From: Kangiella spongicola
Lineage (GTDB): Bacteria > Pseudomonadota > Gammaproteobacteria > Enterobacterales > Kangiellaceae
Length of the DNA: 64,000 nucleotides
Direction of reading: 5' to 3'
Assembly (NCBI RefSeq): GCF_003194565.2
Contig: NZ_QICH01000001.1
Location: forward strand, 682,001-746,000
Shown here: piece by piece, positions 37,219 through 46,722 of the stretch
Layout: each line of letters begins with the position of its first letter
Numbering within the stretch: position 1 is the first letter of the stretch
Position numbers and translations under genes: made by a program
The notes under the pieces: model-generated
What the model was told of the DNA's origin: nothing
The model's database searches: none
Seen by the model: only the letters and a program-made list of their open reading frames with translations

Positions 37219-38425
37219 TAGCCGCTAACTCACTGTTTTTAAAGCCAAAGCCCATCGCTTGTTGGGCAAAAATAGATTTCGCGCTTGGCACAATATCCAT
37301 AGCTTTTAATAATAGATTTCTGGTTAATGATAATGGTGCCCAATCGTTGCTAAAGAGACGCGCCAGGCTTTCCGTGACCCACAGGGTTTGCTCACGATCT
37401 GACTGTCGCAAGCTTTGATACTGGTTAAGCACATGGAAATCGCCGTAATCCTCAGCGCCTGACAACAGTTCAGACAATACCGATATATCGCGCAGACCTA
37501 AGTTAAAGCCTTGTCCCGCTATCGGATGTAAAGACTGTGCAGCATTGCCAACCAATACACAGCGCCCGCGGACTAAGGTTTCCGCCTTGCTTTGCACTAG
37601 TGGAAAGCTTTGTCTTTTACCCACTTTGGTTATTCGTCCAAGACGCGCGCCAAAGGCATGCTCCAATTCCTTAGCGAACTCGTTCTCCGGCATCGACACA
37701 TAATGCTCAGCCTGATGCTGTGGCTTCGACCAAACCAGAGCCATTCGCTGGCGACTGAGCGGCAATAAAGCCAAGGGGCCGTCGGCTGTAAATCGCTCAA
37801 ACGCTTGATTGCGGTGAGGTAGCTGGGTGCTAAGATTGCACACCACAGCGGCAGTCTCAAAATCACGTTGCTCACTGTCTATGTGCAATTTTTGACGCAA
37901 CGGCGAGCGCGCACCATCGGCTAGCACCACCAGTTGCGTTTCAACGGTCTCAGCCTGACCATCAATCTCAACAGTCAGTTCGGCACCATCATGACTCTGC
38001 GAGAGCTCTAATACTTTGGCCGGCGCTACATAATCAATATATTCGGCTTGTTTGGAAAAAGCCTGATGTAACACTTTGCCCAGTTGCCAATTCTCAATTA
38101 CCGCACCTAATTGCTCGACATCACACTCTTCGGCAGCGAGTCGGGCAAAGCCAATATGCCCTTGCTCAGAGACATGGATTGTCTTGATTGCTTCGCTGAC
38201 ACGCGCGATTTCTTCTGCGATGCCTAGATTGGCTAAAATATTAAGCGATGCTTTAGAAAGCGCCACGGTTCTGTCGTCAAAGCTTGGTTGCGACTGCTCG
38301 CTTAGGGCAAAAGCTTCAAACACGACACAAGCTATGCCTCGCTTAGCAAGCGCCAGAGCTAAGCTGGCGCCAGCCATACCACCGCCGACAATCGCTACTG
38401 GGTAAGAATCCTTCATGCTTGTCAT
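37208..38425 (-). CDS. ubiH: 2-octaprenyl-6-methoxyphenol hydroxylase (UbiH)
   Basis: A FAD-dependent monooxygenase of 405 residues in ubiquinone synthesis. It has YPVAIVGGGMAGASLALALAK, the DG motif LADGARSPLRQ, and LVGNAAQSLHPIAGQGFNLGLRD. Its place directly after pepP and ygfB is the conserved position of ubiH. It shares clear family features with the ubiI paralogue 900 nt away. An alternative ATG lies at 38416. Confidence 0.9.
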   Translation of the reverse strand: MTSMKDSYPVAIVGGGMAGASLALALAKRGIACVVFEAFALSEQSQPSFDDRTVALSKASLNILANLGIAEEIARVSEAIKTIHVSEQGHIGFARLAAEECDVEQLGAVIENWQLGKVLHQAFSKQAEYIDYVAPAKVLELSQSHDGAELTVEIDGQAETVETQLVVLADGARSPLRQKLHIDSEQRDFETAAVVCNLSTQLPHRNQAFERFTADGPLALLPLSRQRMALVWSKPQHQAEHYVSMPENEFAKELEHAFGARLGRITKVGKRQSFPLVQSKAETLVRGRCVLVGNAAQSLHPIAGQGFNLGLRDISVLSELLSGAEDYGDFHVLNQYQSLRQSDREQTLWVTESLARLFSNDWAPLSLTRNLLLKAMDIVPSAKSIFAQQAMGFGFKNSELAANDE

Positions 38426-38426
38426 C

Positions 38427-39752
38427 TTATGCTTTCGCCATCAGCGCCTCTATGTCTTGGCGTGTTTTAGGCACATCCTTCGACAAAATATCGTAGCCCT
38501 TACTGGTTACCAACACATCGTCTTCGATACGAATACCAATGCCGCGCCACTTTTTGGCAATGTTATGACCATTAACGCGCGTCATGTCTTCAGGGATATA
38601 AAGCGCAGGCTCCACCGTCAACACCATACCCGGCTCCAACACGCGCGGTGCACCGTGTAGGTGGTAATCGCCGACATCATGCACATCGAGCCCAAGCCAA
38701 TGTCCTGTCTTATGCATATAAAACTCACGGTAAACACCGCGTTTTATTAAATCTTTTGGCTCACCTTTTAGGATCTTTAAATCGACCAACCCTTGGGTTA
38801 GAACTTCTACCGCTTTATTGTGGATATGATCCCAGTGATTACCCGGTTTGACCATTTCTATCGTCGCCAACTGCGCCGCAAGCACCACATCATACAGCGC
38901 CGCTTGTGCTTCGCTATATTTGCCATTAACCGGAATGGTGCGACTGATATCGGCCGCATAGTGTTCAAACTCACCACCGGCATCGATCAGCAGTAACTCG
39001 CCATCCTTCATCTCGTCGGCATTTTCAATGTAGTGCAGTATATTCGCATTATCGCCAGAAGCGATGATCGATGGGTATGCCGGATAGCGGCAGCCACCCT
39101 TAGCGAAGTGATAGTGCAACACCGCTTCCATCTCGCGCTCTGTCTTGCCAGGCGCACAGGCTAACATTAATTCTTTATGCGCTTTTGCCGAGGTTTTAGC
39201 AGCATGGCGCAAACGCTGAATTTCTGCAGATGACTTAACCAACCTCATGTCATGCAAGTGATGACCAATATCAATCAGCTCACCCGGCGAGGCGGTTCGT
39301 TTGGCCGGCGAGGTCATTAACTCGCTACGCCACTCCATAACCTTATGATCAAACTCCGAATTAGCGCCAAGCGCAAAGTAAATTCGTTCACGCCCTTCCA
39401 TAAGTCCTGGCAAAATGTCATCAATATCATCGATCGGAAACGCATCATCAGCACCTAGCTCATTAATAGCGCCTTCTTGCCCTAACCGACGGCCATGCCA
39501 GCGTTCTTGAGTTTTGTCTTTTTCCCGATTAAAGAGGATAAACTCTGCTTGCTTGCGACCTGGAATCAGCACCATCACTGCGTCCGGTTCATTAAAGCCG
39601 GTTAAGTACCAGAAGTTATTGTCCTGACGGAACGGATAGTTGACGTCGTGGCTGCGCACCTTTTCTTCGGCGGCCGGCAATATAGCGATGGAGTTTGGCC
39701 CCATCCACTGCATTAATTTTTTACGTCGAGCGGCAAAGTTAATGGCTTTCAT
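38427..39752 (-). CDS. pepP: Xaa-Pro aminopeptidase
   Basis: A pita-bread-fold metalloprotease of 441 residues, the same length as E. coli PepP, that removes an N-terminal residue preceding proline. Metal ligands are in LLIDAGGEFEHYAADISRT (both Asp), HKTGHWLGLDVHD (His), and the C-terminal TVEPALYIP and GIRIEDDVLVT (Glu). The N-terminal creatinase-like domain carries FWYLTGFNEPDAV. Its stop is adjacent to the ubiH start. Confidence 0.96.
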   Translation of the reverse strand: MKAINFAARRKKLMQWMGPNSIAILPAAEEKVRSHDVNYPFRQDNNFWYLTGFNEPDAVMVLIPGRKQAEFILFNREKDKTQERWHGRRLGQEGAINELGADDAFPIDDIDDILPGLMEGRERIYFALGANSEFDHKVMEWRSELMTSPAKRTASPGELIDIGHHLHDMRLVKSSAEIQRLRHAAKTSAKAHKELMLACAPGKTEREMEAVLHYHFAKGGCRYPAYPSIIASGDNANILHYIENADEMKDGELLLIDAGGEFEHYAADISRTIPVNGKYSEAQAALYDVVLAAQLATIEMVKPGNHWDHIHNKAVEVLTQGLVDLKILKGEPKDLIKRGVYREFYMHKTGHWLGLDVHDVGDYHLHGAPRVLEPGMVLTVEPALYIPEDMTRVNGHNIAKKWRGIGIRIEDDVLVTSKGYDILSKDVPKTRQDIEALMAKA

Positions 39753-39778
39753 AGAGACTTGTTTTCAATGCTCCAGTT

Positions 39779-40339
39779 TTAATGAACCTGTTTTTGTTCT
39801 GATTTTACGGTGGCTTCGGGCTGATTCGCTTGAAACAATATCAGTCCTGACATTTTGATGTGCTCGCATACGGTCATAAATGCCTTTTCCATTTCGTTAT
39901 CCTCGGAGTCCACGCCCTCGAAGTCGATTCTCGCGATTTCACTGATGTCCTGTAGCGCTTCTTTAGCTTCGCCTTCAAGCTCCTTAGCGTTAGTGTTTTT
40001 CACTAAACCATAGCCAGTTAAATAGCCCTGGCACCAATCACCAATGGCTGAAGCGCGTTGTTCTAATGGATAGTCGTCTTCCGGGCGAATCAGGTCGATG
40101 GAGAAAGAGTCGGCCTGATAGTCTTTCTGACTGAAGGCGATTAGTTGTTCTAATCCTTCAAGAGCTGGCTCCGGCAGTGGCTCTCCTGAGGCTAAAAACT
40201 CGCTCATGTGCTGCTTCCAACGCTCAGTTTCCACCACAAATCCACGACCTAACAAACCGTGTATCATTCCTGCTAATTGGGACGGCGTTAAGTCTGGGAA
40301 AAAATCCTGGCACAACTCGCTTACTTGGGTGTAATTCAT
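39779..40339 (-). CDS. ygfB: UPF0149 family protein YgfB
   Basis: This 186-residue protein opens with LTPSQLAGMIHGLLGRG and contains GDWCQGYLTGYGL, both typical of UPF0149. It is mostly helical and acidic with no membrane segment. It is the first gene of the ygfB-pepP-ubiH-(TPR)-ubiI operon, divergent from the coiled-coil gene at 40525. Family members affect antibiotic sensitivity regulators in some species, but the role here is unknown. Confidence 0.93.
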   Translation of the reverse strand: MNYTQVSELCQDFFPDLTPSQLAGMIHGLLGRGFVVETERWKQHMSEFLASGEPLPEPALEGLEQLIAFSQKDYQADSFSIDLIRPEDDYPLEQRASAIGDWCQGYLTGYGLVKNTNAKELEGEAKEALQDISEIARIDFEGVDSEDNEMEKAFMTVCEHIKMSGLILFQANQPEATVKSEQKQVH

Positions 40340-40524
40340 AATAGCTATTTACGGTAAATTCGTTCAATTTTGGCATTAGTGTAACGTTTGTTCGCCCTAA
40401 AACCCAGTTTCTGTGCGAAAGTTAGCGCAGAAGTCGCCAACCGGTTATCGTTGCCATTGATTATTGATTGACCAGCCCCATACAGAACCTTATAGTATAC
40501 TTTAACAAAATTAGGTAACTTGCT

Positions 40525-40722
40525 ATGAAAGATAGTCAATTTGAACAATTAGAACAGAAAATTGACGCCTTATTGGCGCGTTTTCATACGATTGATAATG
40601 AAAATAAGCAATTACGCCAGCAGATCAGTGAACTAAGAATCGAAAAAGATCGATTACACAGTCGTAATGAATCGGCTCGTAAGCAAATCGACGTTATGAT
40701 CTCACGTTTGAAATCAATCTAA
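40525..40722 (+). CDS. TIGR02449 family small coiled-coil protein
   Basis: This 65-residue coiled coil has heptad Leu/Ile spacing (FEQLEQKIDALLARFHTIDNE, then QLRQQISEL). It resembles ZapB and cell-division-associated small proteins; the TIGR02449 family sits beside zapA in many gammaproteobacteria. It diverges from ygfB. A link to Z-ring assembly is inferred from neighbour and fold. Confidence 0.85.
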   Translation: MKDSQFEQLEQKIDALLARFHTIDNENKQLRQQISELRIEKDRLHSRNESARKQIDVMISRLKSI

Positions 40723-40819
40723 ACGCACCAGGCATAATAATTATATTAACAGCAAGTTAAATAAACTTTGACGGTGGAATCCTGTGATACTTCTATCATA
40801 GGAGAATTGATAGTAGAGA

Positions 40820-41161
40820 ATGGCTAACAAGATGGCTAAATCAAATGCAACTCCAGTGAATATCACGATATTGGGGAAAGAATTTCAAGTTGCGAGTCCC
40901 GAAGACGAGCATCAAACACTGTTGCAGGCAGCGAACTTCCTTGATAAAAGAATGCGTGAAATTCGCTCCGCAGGTAAAGTTCTTGGCTTAGAGCGTATTG
41001 CCGTTATGGCCGCTTTAAACCTCAGCTATGAGCTTTTGAACAAACCGAGCACAGATACTGATTCCAACGCTGAATTTGAGCAACGCATAGAACTACTGAA
41101 CGAAAAAATTGACGATGCGCTCAAACAAAGCGAGCAAATAGGGCTGACGGACAACCCTTGA
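40820..41161 (+). CDS. zapA: Cell division protein ZapA
   Basis: This 113-residue protein stabilises FtsZ filament bundles at midcell. VNITILGKEFQVASPEDEHQTLL forms the N-terminal beta domain, and ANFLDKRMREIRSAGKVLGLERIAVMAALNL leads into the C-terminal coiled coil. The ATG at 40820 is used; a second ATG at 40832 is possible. The 6S RNA promoter lies inside its 3' end. Confidence 0.95.
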   Translation: MANKMAKSNATPVNITILGKEFQVASPEDEHQTLLQAANFLDKRMREIRSAGKVLGLERIAVMAALNLSYELLNKPSTDTDSNAEFEQRIELLNEKIDDALKQSEQIGLTDNP

Positions 41162-41173
41162 TTTTGTTATACT
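41144..41173 (+). promoter_or_regulatory. Promoter of 6S RNA
   Basis: CTGACG (41144-41149) and TATACT (41168-41173) are 18 nt apart, with the hexamer start 13 nt before the predicted RNA 5' end at 41181. It overlaps the last codons of zapA. Confidence 0.65.
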
Positions 41174-41180
41174 GGCTTTG

Positions 41181-41350
41181 CCTGGGCTGTTCGTCAGTAG
41201 TGACCGTCCTCGAGCCGATAATTGTTATTTAGGGATTCCTCAATGTAGGTGTTGTGCAAGTCCGCTTAGACCGGAAAGCCTGATCTTACACATGGTTTCC
41301 CCCCTTGAAACTCCGGGTTTCAGGGCTATTACCTACAACGGCAGTCTGGG
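41181..41350 (+). ncRNA. ssrS: 6S RNA
   Basis: A roughly 170-nt RNA that binds sigma70 RNA polymerase by mimicking an open promoter. The ends pair over ten positions (41181-41190 with 41341-41350). Conserved blocks match E. coli 6S: GTTCG near the 5' end, GAGCCGATA at 41212-41220, AAGCCTGA, and the hairpin CCTTGAAACTCCGGGTTTCAGGG around 41303-41325. Its place between zapA and fau is the conserved gammaproteobacterial location. It is followed by five T and, six bases on, the fau ATG. Confidence 0.94.
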
Positions 41351-41355
41351 TTTTT

Positions 41356-41952
41356 ATGAATAACCTCATACTACAAAAAACGTACATTAGAACTAGAATA
41401 AAGCATGAGCGTCAAAATCTAACCTCTCCTTTTATGCAGCGTGCTGCGATTGCGATCCTAGGCCATATTTCACAAGCTAAACTCATCGAAAATCACCAAC
41501 ATATTGCTTTTTACCTGCCTATCGGTGGGGAAGTTAGTTGTATGCCTATTATTGAGTACGCCCTGTCGCAAGGAAAAAACTGTTACATTCCAAAGATTAA
41601 CACCACAAAAGCTCGCACTATGGACTTTTTGCCTTATACAGGTCAGGATTCGGTTAAAAAAGGTGCTTATGGTATTTATGAGCCGGTTGGTGATGCTACT
41701 GAAGCGGTAGCTCCGTCGAAGCTTTCGCTAGTATTTATGCCTTTAGTCGCCTTCGACAGCAAAGGCAATCGTCTCGGCATGGGTGGCGGTTATTACGATA
41801 CTTTCTTTGCTAATCTCAGCAAAAAGAAACGCCCCGAGCTAGTTGGGTTAGCCTATAACTTCCAAAAAGTCCCTGAAATTCCTACAGAAAAGTGGGATTT
41901 AGCGATGGATGCTGTGGTCACACCCAATCATTTCCTTCGTTTTAGCGACTAA
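41356..41952 (+). CDS. fau: 5-formyltetrahydrofolate cyclo-ligase
   Basis: Converts 5-formyl-THF to methenyl-THF with ATP. The 198-residue protein shows IAFYLPIGGEVSCMPII, LVFMPLVAFDSKGNRLGMGGGYYDTFF (nucleotide and folate site), and a C-terminal WDLAMDAVVTP. The ATG at 41356 follows the 6S RNA 3' end by five T; the open frame extends upstream through the 6S gene but that is not coding. In E. coli 6S and fau are co-transcribed, and the same is expected here. Confidence 0.95.
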   Translation: MNNLILQKTYIRTRIKHERQNLTSPFMQRAAIAILGHISQAKLIENHQHIAFYLPIGGEVSCMPIIEYALSQGKNCYIPKINTTKARTMDFLPYTGQDSVKKGAYGIYEPVGDATEAVAPSKLSLVFMPLVAFDSKGNRLGMGGGYYDTFFANLSKKKRPELVGLAYNFQKVPEIPTEKWDLAMDAVVTPNHFLRFSD

Positions 41953-42046
41953 TTGTTCGCTTGATGGGATCGCTTTGGCCGAGCCCTACACTTTGTTTTG
42001 TCATAAGTATATACTTGCATCATCGACAACCCAACACAGTTAAATT

Positions 42047-42517
42047 ATGGCCTATTGGTTAATGAAGTCTGAGCCAGATGTATTTGGCATCGAGCATTTA
42101 AAAGCGCTACCGAATAAAACCGATCACTGGGATGGCGTGCGTAATTATCAGGCGCGCAATATGATGCGCGATGAAATGAAAGTCGGTGATCAAGTCTTCT
42201 TCTATCACTCTAACTGCAAACCACCAGCCATCGTCGGCATCATGGAGGTGACAAGAGAAGGTTATGTTGACCATACCGCTTTTGATCCCGATGAGAAATA
42301 TTATGATCCTAAAAGTAACCCCGATAAACCACGTTGGTACATGGTGGATGTTAAGCACGTCCGTGATTTAAAACGTGAAATCCCACTCGACGAACTCAAG
42401 ACCTACCCAGAATTGTCTGATATGCGCTTAGTGCAGAAAGGTAATCGCTTGTCGATTATGCCAGTAGCAAAAGATGAGTGGGACTTTATTTTAAGCATTG
42501 AGGACGATAAGGCATGA
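42047..42517 (+). CDS. EVE domain protein
   Basis: This 156-residue single-domain EVE (PUA-like) protein starts [16 protein letters not shown]. It contains [30 protein letters not shown], where the conserved Trp, Arg and Asn form the base pocket, then [12 protein letters not shown] domains bind modified bases in DNA or RNA; the ligand here is unknown. It overlaps rpiA by four bases (ATGA). Confidence 0.95.
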   Translation: MAYWLMKSEPDVFGIEHLKALPNKTDHWDGVRNYQARNMMRDEMKVGDQVFFYHSNCKPPAIVGIMEVTREGYVDHTAFDPDEKYYDPKSNPDKPRWYMVDVKHVRDLKREIPLDELKTYPELSDMRLVQKGNRLSIMPVAKDEWDFILSIEDDKA

Positions 42518-43173
42518 CACAAGACGAACTAAAAGCATTAGTCGGTAAAGCGGCTGTCGAATATGTCGAAGAAGGCAGTATTGTTGGCGTTGGAACTGGC
42601 TCAACGGTCAATTACTTCATTGACGAGCTGGCAACCATAAAACATAAAATCCAAGGCGCGGTTTCAAGCTCTGAAGCATCGACTGAGCGTCTAAAGTCAC
42701 ATGGGATCGAAGTTTTCGAGCTTAATGACGTCGATAGAATCCCTGTGTACGTTGATGGTGCTGACGAGTCGAATCACCTATTACAGCTAGTCAAAGGTGG
42801 TGGCGGCGCTTTAACCCGCGAAAAAATTATTGCAGCGGTCGCAGATAAGTTCATTTGTATTGCTGACGAATCGAAATTGGTTCCTCGTCTTGGCGAATTT
42901 CCGATCCCAATTGAAGTGATCCCAATGGCGCGTAGCTATGTCGCACGAGAAGTTGTAAAACTTGGCGGTGATCCTGTCTACCGTACTGGCTTCACTACCG
43001 ACAATGGCAATGTTATTCTTGACGTGCATGGCTTTGAAATTAATGAGCCGATAAAACTGGAAAGACTGCTAAATAATATCGTCGGTGTGGTCACGAACGG
43101 ACTTTTTGCTGAGCGCGCTGCGGATGTATTATTACTCGGTAAACAAGACTCTGTTGAGACACTAACTCGCTAG
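42514..43173 (+). CDS. rpiA: Ribose-5-phosphate isomerase A
   Basis: Interconverts ribose-5-phosphate and ribulose-5-phosphate in the pentose phosphate pathway. The 219-residue protein has [15 protein letters not shown] (phosphate loop), [14 protein letters not shown] with the catalytic Asp, and [14 protein letters not shown]. It is the conserved neighbour of fau and serA. It ends before a terminator shared with the convergent prsR. Confidence 0.97.
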   Translation: MTQDELKALVGKAAVEYVEEGSIVGVGTGSTVNYFIDELATIKHKIQGAVSSSEASTERLKSHGIEVFELNDVDRIPVYVDGADESNHLLQLVKGGGGALTREKIIAAVADKFICIADESKLVPRLGEFPIPIEVIPMARSYVAREVVKLGGDPVYRTGFTTDNGNVILDVHGFEINEPIKLERLLNNIVGVVTNGLFAERAADVLLLGKQDSVETLTR

Positions 43174-43226
43174 AACTTATACCGTCATACACGTTAGCTT
43201 GACACAGGCGTATGCACCAAGAGATA

Positions 43227-43266
43227 AAGCCCCGTAGGAAACTAGAGTTCTGCGGGACTTATTTTT
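43227..43266. terminator. Terminator between rpiA and prsR
   Basis: A long interrupted stem joins 43227-43240 to 43248-43260, with one mismatch and one bulge. T5 follows at 43262-43266 on the plus strand. On the minus strand it lies just after prsR and may serve both genes. Confidence 0.75.
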
Positions 43267-43269
43267 AGA

Positions 43270-44622
43270 CTAACTATGAATACTGTACTTATCCATCAGG
43301 CTATATAAAGTTGGACGAGTCAGCCCCAGCAATTTAGCGGCCTGTGAAATATTTCCGTCTGCCAACACTATTGCTCGTTGTATCGCGCGAGTTTCAGCGG
43401 CTTCTCTGACTTGTCGTAAATTCAGAGGCATTTCACGCAACTGCGCCTCTTCGAGCTGCAAGTCCTCTGCGGTAATTTGCGTGCCTTCCGACATAACCAC
43501 CGCACTTTTAATTTTATTTTCTAGCTCTCGAACATTGCCTGGCCAAGAATAGGCTTCCATCGCTTGTACAGCGTCTTTAGTGAAACTACGGATATTTCGA
43601 CCAAACTGCTTATTAAATTTACTCAGCATGGTACGAGCTATCAGCACCACGTCTCCATCTCGCTCTGCCAAAGGTGGTATTTGGATATTGATCTCGTTAA
43701 GTTTATAAAACAAATCTTCTCGAAATTTTCCTTCGCTGACATATTGCTCCAAATCACCATTAGCCGAACAGATAAGCCTTAAATTAATTGGTAACGCTTC
43801 ACGACTACCAACACGCTCAACCCTCCCATCATTCAAAGCACGCATTAGCTTAGTCTGTAGGGACATTGTCATCATTTCGACTTCATCAAGATAAAGCGTG
43901 CCATCATTAGCTTCTTCAATCTTCCCTTTGCTACTGGCGCCTTCCTCTGAAAACCCTGAGGCTTCGTAGCCGAATAGCTCTGTTTCTAACAAATTTTCCG
44001 GAATAGCAGCGCAATTTAAATAAACAAAAGAGCCTTCGCTTCGTTTACTTAGACTGTGCACGGCGCGCCCTAACACTTCCTTACCAGTACCACTGTCGCC
44101 TTCAAGCATAACGTTAAGATCCGTTGGTGCGACTTTCTCAATTTTCTGGCAAGCGGCTAACATCTTGGGCGACGTCGCTACAATGCCATGAAAACGCATA
44201 TTTTCGTTGCGCCTATAGATTCGGCTTTCTTCTTCTAAGTTCGCAAGTTCAAAGGCACGATTAATAATCAGTTTTAGTTCATCAGGCAAGATCGGCTTGT
44301 GATAATAATCATAAGCACCCAACTCGATCGCTTTCATCGCAACTTCACGCTCATCGTTACCCGTGACAACAATGACCTTAGAAGAAGGTGATAGATTGAG
44401 TATTTCACTAAGTAACTCTAGGCCTGCACTGGCGTTTGCAGGATCCGGCGGTAGGCCCAAATCAAGAGTGACCACTTTAGGTTGGAAACGGCGAAGCTCA
44501 GCGAGCGCAGAATCTTTTCCTTCAGCAAGTACTACATGATATTCATCGAGCGACCACTTTAGTTGCTTCTGCAAGCCTTTATCATCTTCTATGACTAATA
44601 ATTCTGGTTTACTCTGTGCCAT
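43270..44622 (-). CDS. prsR: PEP-CTERM-type response regulator PrsR
   Basis: This 450-residue NtrC-type regulator has a receiver domain with VVTLDLGLPPDPANASAGLEL (phosphoacceptor Asp) and an AAA+ domain with Walker A GDSGTGKEV. A C-terminal Fis-type helix-turn-helix (NISQAAKLLGLTRPTLYSLMDK) ends the protein. The PDPANASAGLE insertion is typical of PrsR. The loop that should read GAFTGA instead reads SGFSEE in GYEASGFSEEGASSKGK, aligned without gaps, so contact with sigma54 is probably lost. The FREDLFYKL finger region is present. The ATG at 44622 follows AGGAAGGA and overlaps prsK by 14 nt. Confidence 0.9.
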   Translation of the reverse strand: MAQSKPELLVIEDDKGLQKQLKWSLDEYHVVLAEGKDSALAELRRFQPKVVTLDLGLPPDPANASAGLELLSEILNLSPSSKVIVVTGNDEREVAMKAIELGAYDYYHKPILPDELKLIINRAFELANLEEESRIYRRNENMRFHGIVATSPKMLAACQKIEKVAPTDLNVMLEGDSGTGKEVLGRAVHSLSKRSEGSFVYLNCAAIPENLLETELFGYEASGFSEEGASSKGKIEEANDGTLYLDEVEMMTMSLQTKLMRALNDGRVERVGSREALPINLRLICSANGDLEQYVSEGKFREDLFYKLNEINIQIPPLAERDGDVVLIARTMLSKFNKQFGRNIRSFTKDAVQAMEAYSWPGNVRELENKIKSAVVMSEGTQITAEDLQLEEAQLREMPLNLRQVREAAETRAIQRAIVLADGNISQAAKLLGLTRPTLYSLMDKYSIHS

Positions 44623-46615
44623 TATGTCCTTCCTTCTCTCCATTAGGAGAATCTAAAATCGCGATACAATGCGTGCCCTGATTCAATTCGCTATGGATTA
44701 TTAAATCACCACCGAAGCTTTGTAGCAAATACCGGCACTGATAGACTCCGATGCCAATCCCTGCATTGCCCTTAGTCGTGGCGAATGGCTTGAATAACTG
44801 TTTACGCATGAAGTCACTATCCATACCGGTGCCCTTATCATAGATATGCCAGTGAACTTGATTGTTTTTAAGCTCGACATGGTGCGTCACCAAACTATCT
44901 TTATCGCTAGCTTCAAGGCCATTTTGGTGCAGGTGTTGGATCACATTGAGCAACGCATCTTTTTCGGCGATGACTTTTACCTTTGGAATGCTTCCAGTCC
45001 AATTCAACCTATCTGCAGTTTTTCTAAAATTAGCAACAACATCCTCTAAATCACAAACCTTTTTGAGGTCCGATGTAGAGCGACCACGCTTTAACTGGTT
45101 AAGCATTTTGTTCAAGCGTTGTGTCGCACTGGTAACCGTTTCAAAAGTATCATCAATAAACTCTGGATTGTCTCGATAGCGCTCAGCATTATGCGTAATC
45201 AGCTCTAATTGTGCAGTGACGTTTTTAATGTCGTGCACCACGAAGGCCGATAGTCGATTAAAAGCATCAAAATGCTGTTGTTCGTAAATTTGGGTCGTTG
45301 CTTCGAACATCGCCAGATAACTCGCCATTTGTAGACCAGCAGCTTTTAACAAGTCATGGTCTTCCCAGTTCAAAATAGGCTTACTAAAACTCGCTGCAAG
45401 GCCGACGATTCCGATCAGTTCATCGTTGCGTCGTAAAGGGATAAATATACGGTGGTTATCAAACAAAGGATCGCTCAAGTCGAGCTCTAAGCCGCGATAC
45501 ATATCTGGGTTTTTCTGGTATTCATGGACATCTATCACCCAGTTGGTCTCGTCAATAAAGCGACTCAAACTTTCAGGTAATTGATAACTCATGTCCTTCG
45601 AAAGGGGCAGCTCCCAGTGGTCGACATAGCCAAAACTACCATTACGTAGGCTCCATAATTTACCCGCTGGGCTATCAATAATGTTGGCAATGGCTTTTAT
45701 CGATAATTGGTAGTAATTGCCTGTGACATTGGCTTCATCAAGCGCCCGGTTAAACCGTATCCAACTTTCTCGATAGTCATATTTATAAGCGGAGAACAAT
45801 TTGCGATAGAGTATCTTGAGCTGTCCAAAAAAACGTTTTTTATATGCCAGTAATACAAAGCCAACACCCGCCGTTAATAAAAATGCTAATGCCAGCTCCG
45901 CATTTTTAGTGACCATGCCAATTAAGATATAACCGACTACAGCTATCCAGCAGTAAATGGCAAATATATTCAGGCCACTTTCTGGGCGGTATCGCGGTAA
46001 TGACTCATTTAACTGAAAGCGGCTATGCTCTATCCCTTGTAGGTGCACTATGGCAAAACTAATGGCAAGCGAAGTGACTATCGATCGGGCAATATCAAGC
46101 ACCTCGGGACTTCGCGTCTCATCCAACATGAAAAGCAACATGCAAAAGAGATCCCAGACCAATATAAAGCCTATCGAGCCGGCCAAGGTTGCGATTTCTT
46201 TACGGTAAGTTTCCGAGAACTGATTGCCTGCAAGCTCCACTAAATGCAACAATAGAAGTAAAACTAGCCCTGCAAAGCCTGGGTTAATCAAACTTCCTAG
46301 CTCTTCTGGTCCGTACATTTGATAGGCGAGCCACAACCCCAGTACGGCACACACACCGACATTAAGCCACAGATGCAGCCGGGCAAACTTCCACATAAAA
46401 AGTGCTAAGGTAGTAAAGAAACCAAACAGTCGAACCCACTCAAGCATCCAAAAAGGAAGCTGTAACTGCTCTTCAAATAGTTTGGCAGCACTCCAGAAGG
46501 CTAGCGAGAAAGCGATGACCAATAAAGGCCAGAATAAGGCAATACGTCGCCAGCGAACTAGCGTAAGAATTAAAAGATAGACGGCCAGAATAATACTGGC
46601 AATAAAACCTGCCAT
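44609..46615 (-). CDS. prsK: PEP-CTERM-type sensor histidine kinase PrsK
   Basis: This 668-residue sensor kinase has about eight membrane helices in residues 1-265. A GAF-like domain of about 130 residues follows, with SIKAIANIIDSPAGKLW. The kinase core has H-box AFVVHDIKNVTAQLE, N-box NVIQHLHQNGLEAS and G-boxes DKGTGMDSDF and GIGIGVYQCRYLL. This layout is that of PrsK, which pairs with PrsR to control exosortase (PEP-CTERM) and exopolysaccharide genes. It overlaps prsR by 14 nt. No exosortase or PEP-CTERM protein was recognised in the window. Confidence 0.92.
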   Translation of the reverse strand: MAGFIASIILAVYLLILTLVRWRRIALFWPLLVIAFSLAFWSAAKLFEEQLQLPFWMLEWVRLFGFFTTLALFMWKFARLHLWLNVGVCAVLGLWLAYQMYGPEELGSLINPGFAGLVLLLLLHLVELAGNQFSETYRKEIATLAGSIGFILVWDLFCMLLFMLDETRSPEVLDIARSIVTSLAISFAIVHLQGIEHSRFQLNESLPRYRPESGLNIFAIYCWIAVVGYILIGMVTKNAELALAFLLTAGVGFVLLAYKKRFFGQLKILYRKLFSAYKYDYRESWIRFNRALDEANVTGNYYQLSIKAIANIIDSPAGKLWSLRNGSFGYVDHWELPLSKDMSYQLPESLSRFIDETNWVIDVHEYQKNPDMYRGLELDLSDPLFDNHRIFIPLRRNDELIGIVGLAASFSKPILNWEDHDLLKAAGLQMASYLAMFEATTQIYEQQHFDAFNRLSAFVVHDIKNVTAQLELITHNAERYRDNPEFIDDTFETVTSATQRLNKMLNQLKRGRSTSDLKKVCDLEDVVANFRKTADRLNWTGSIPKVKVIAEKDALLNVIQHLHQNGLEASDKDSLVTHHVELKNNQVHWHIYDKGTGMDSDFMRKQLFKPFATTKGNAGIGIGVYQCRYLLQSFGGDLIIHSELNQGTHCIAILDSPNGEKEGHNGTE

Positions 46616-46722
46616 GGCAAATTGCTTGTTAGAATGAGTCTTTGTTATAAAAGAAATAGGCCTAAAGATCCACTCTTAGGCCTTAAAAATCAAGTAATTA
46701 GTTAGCTTTGAGGTGTTCTAGA

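Noticed and set aside
40345-40548. Minus-strand 67-codon frame between ygfB and the coiled-coil gene
   Set aside because: It lies in the divergent promoter region, overlaps the start of the opposite-strand coiled-coil gene, and has no ribosome site or family resemblance.
41305-41355. Longer fau start inside the 6S RNA gene
   Set aside because: The added residues come from 6S RNA sequence; the ATG at 41356 matches the normal start of the family.
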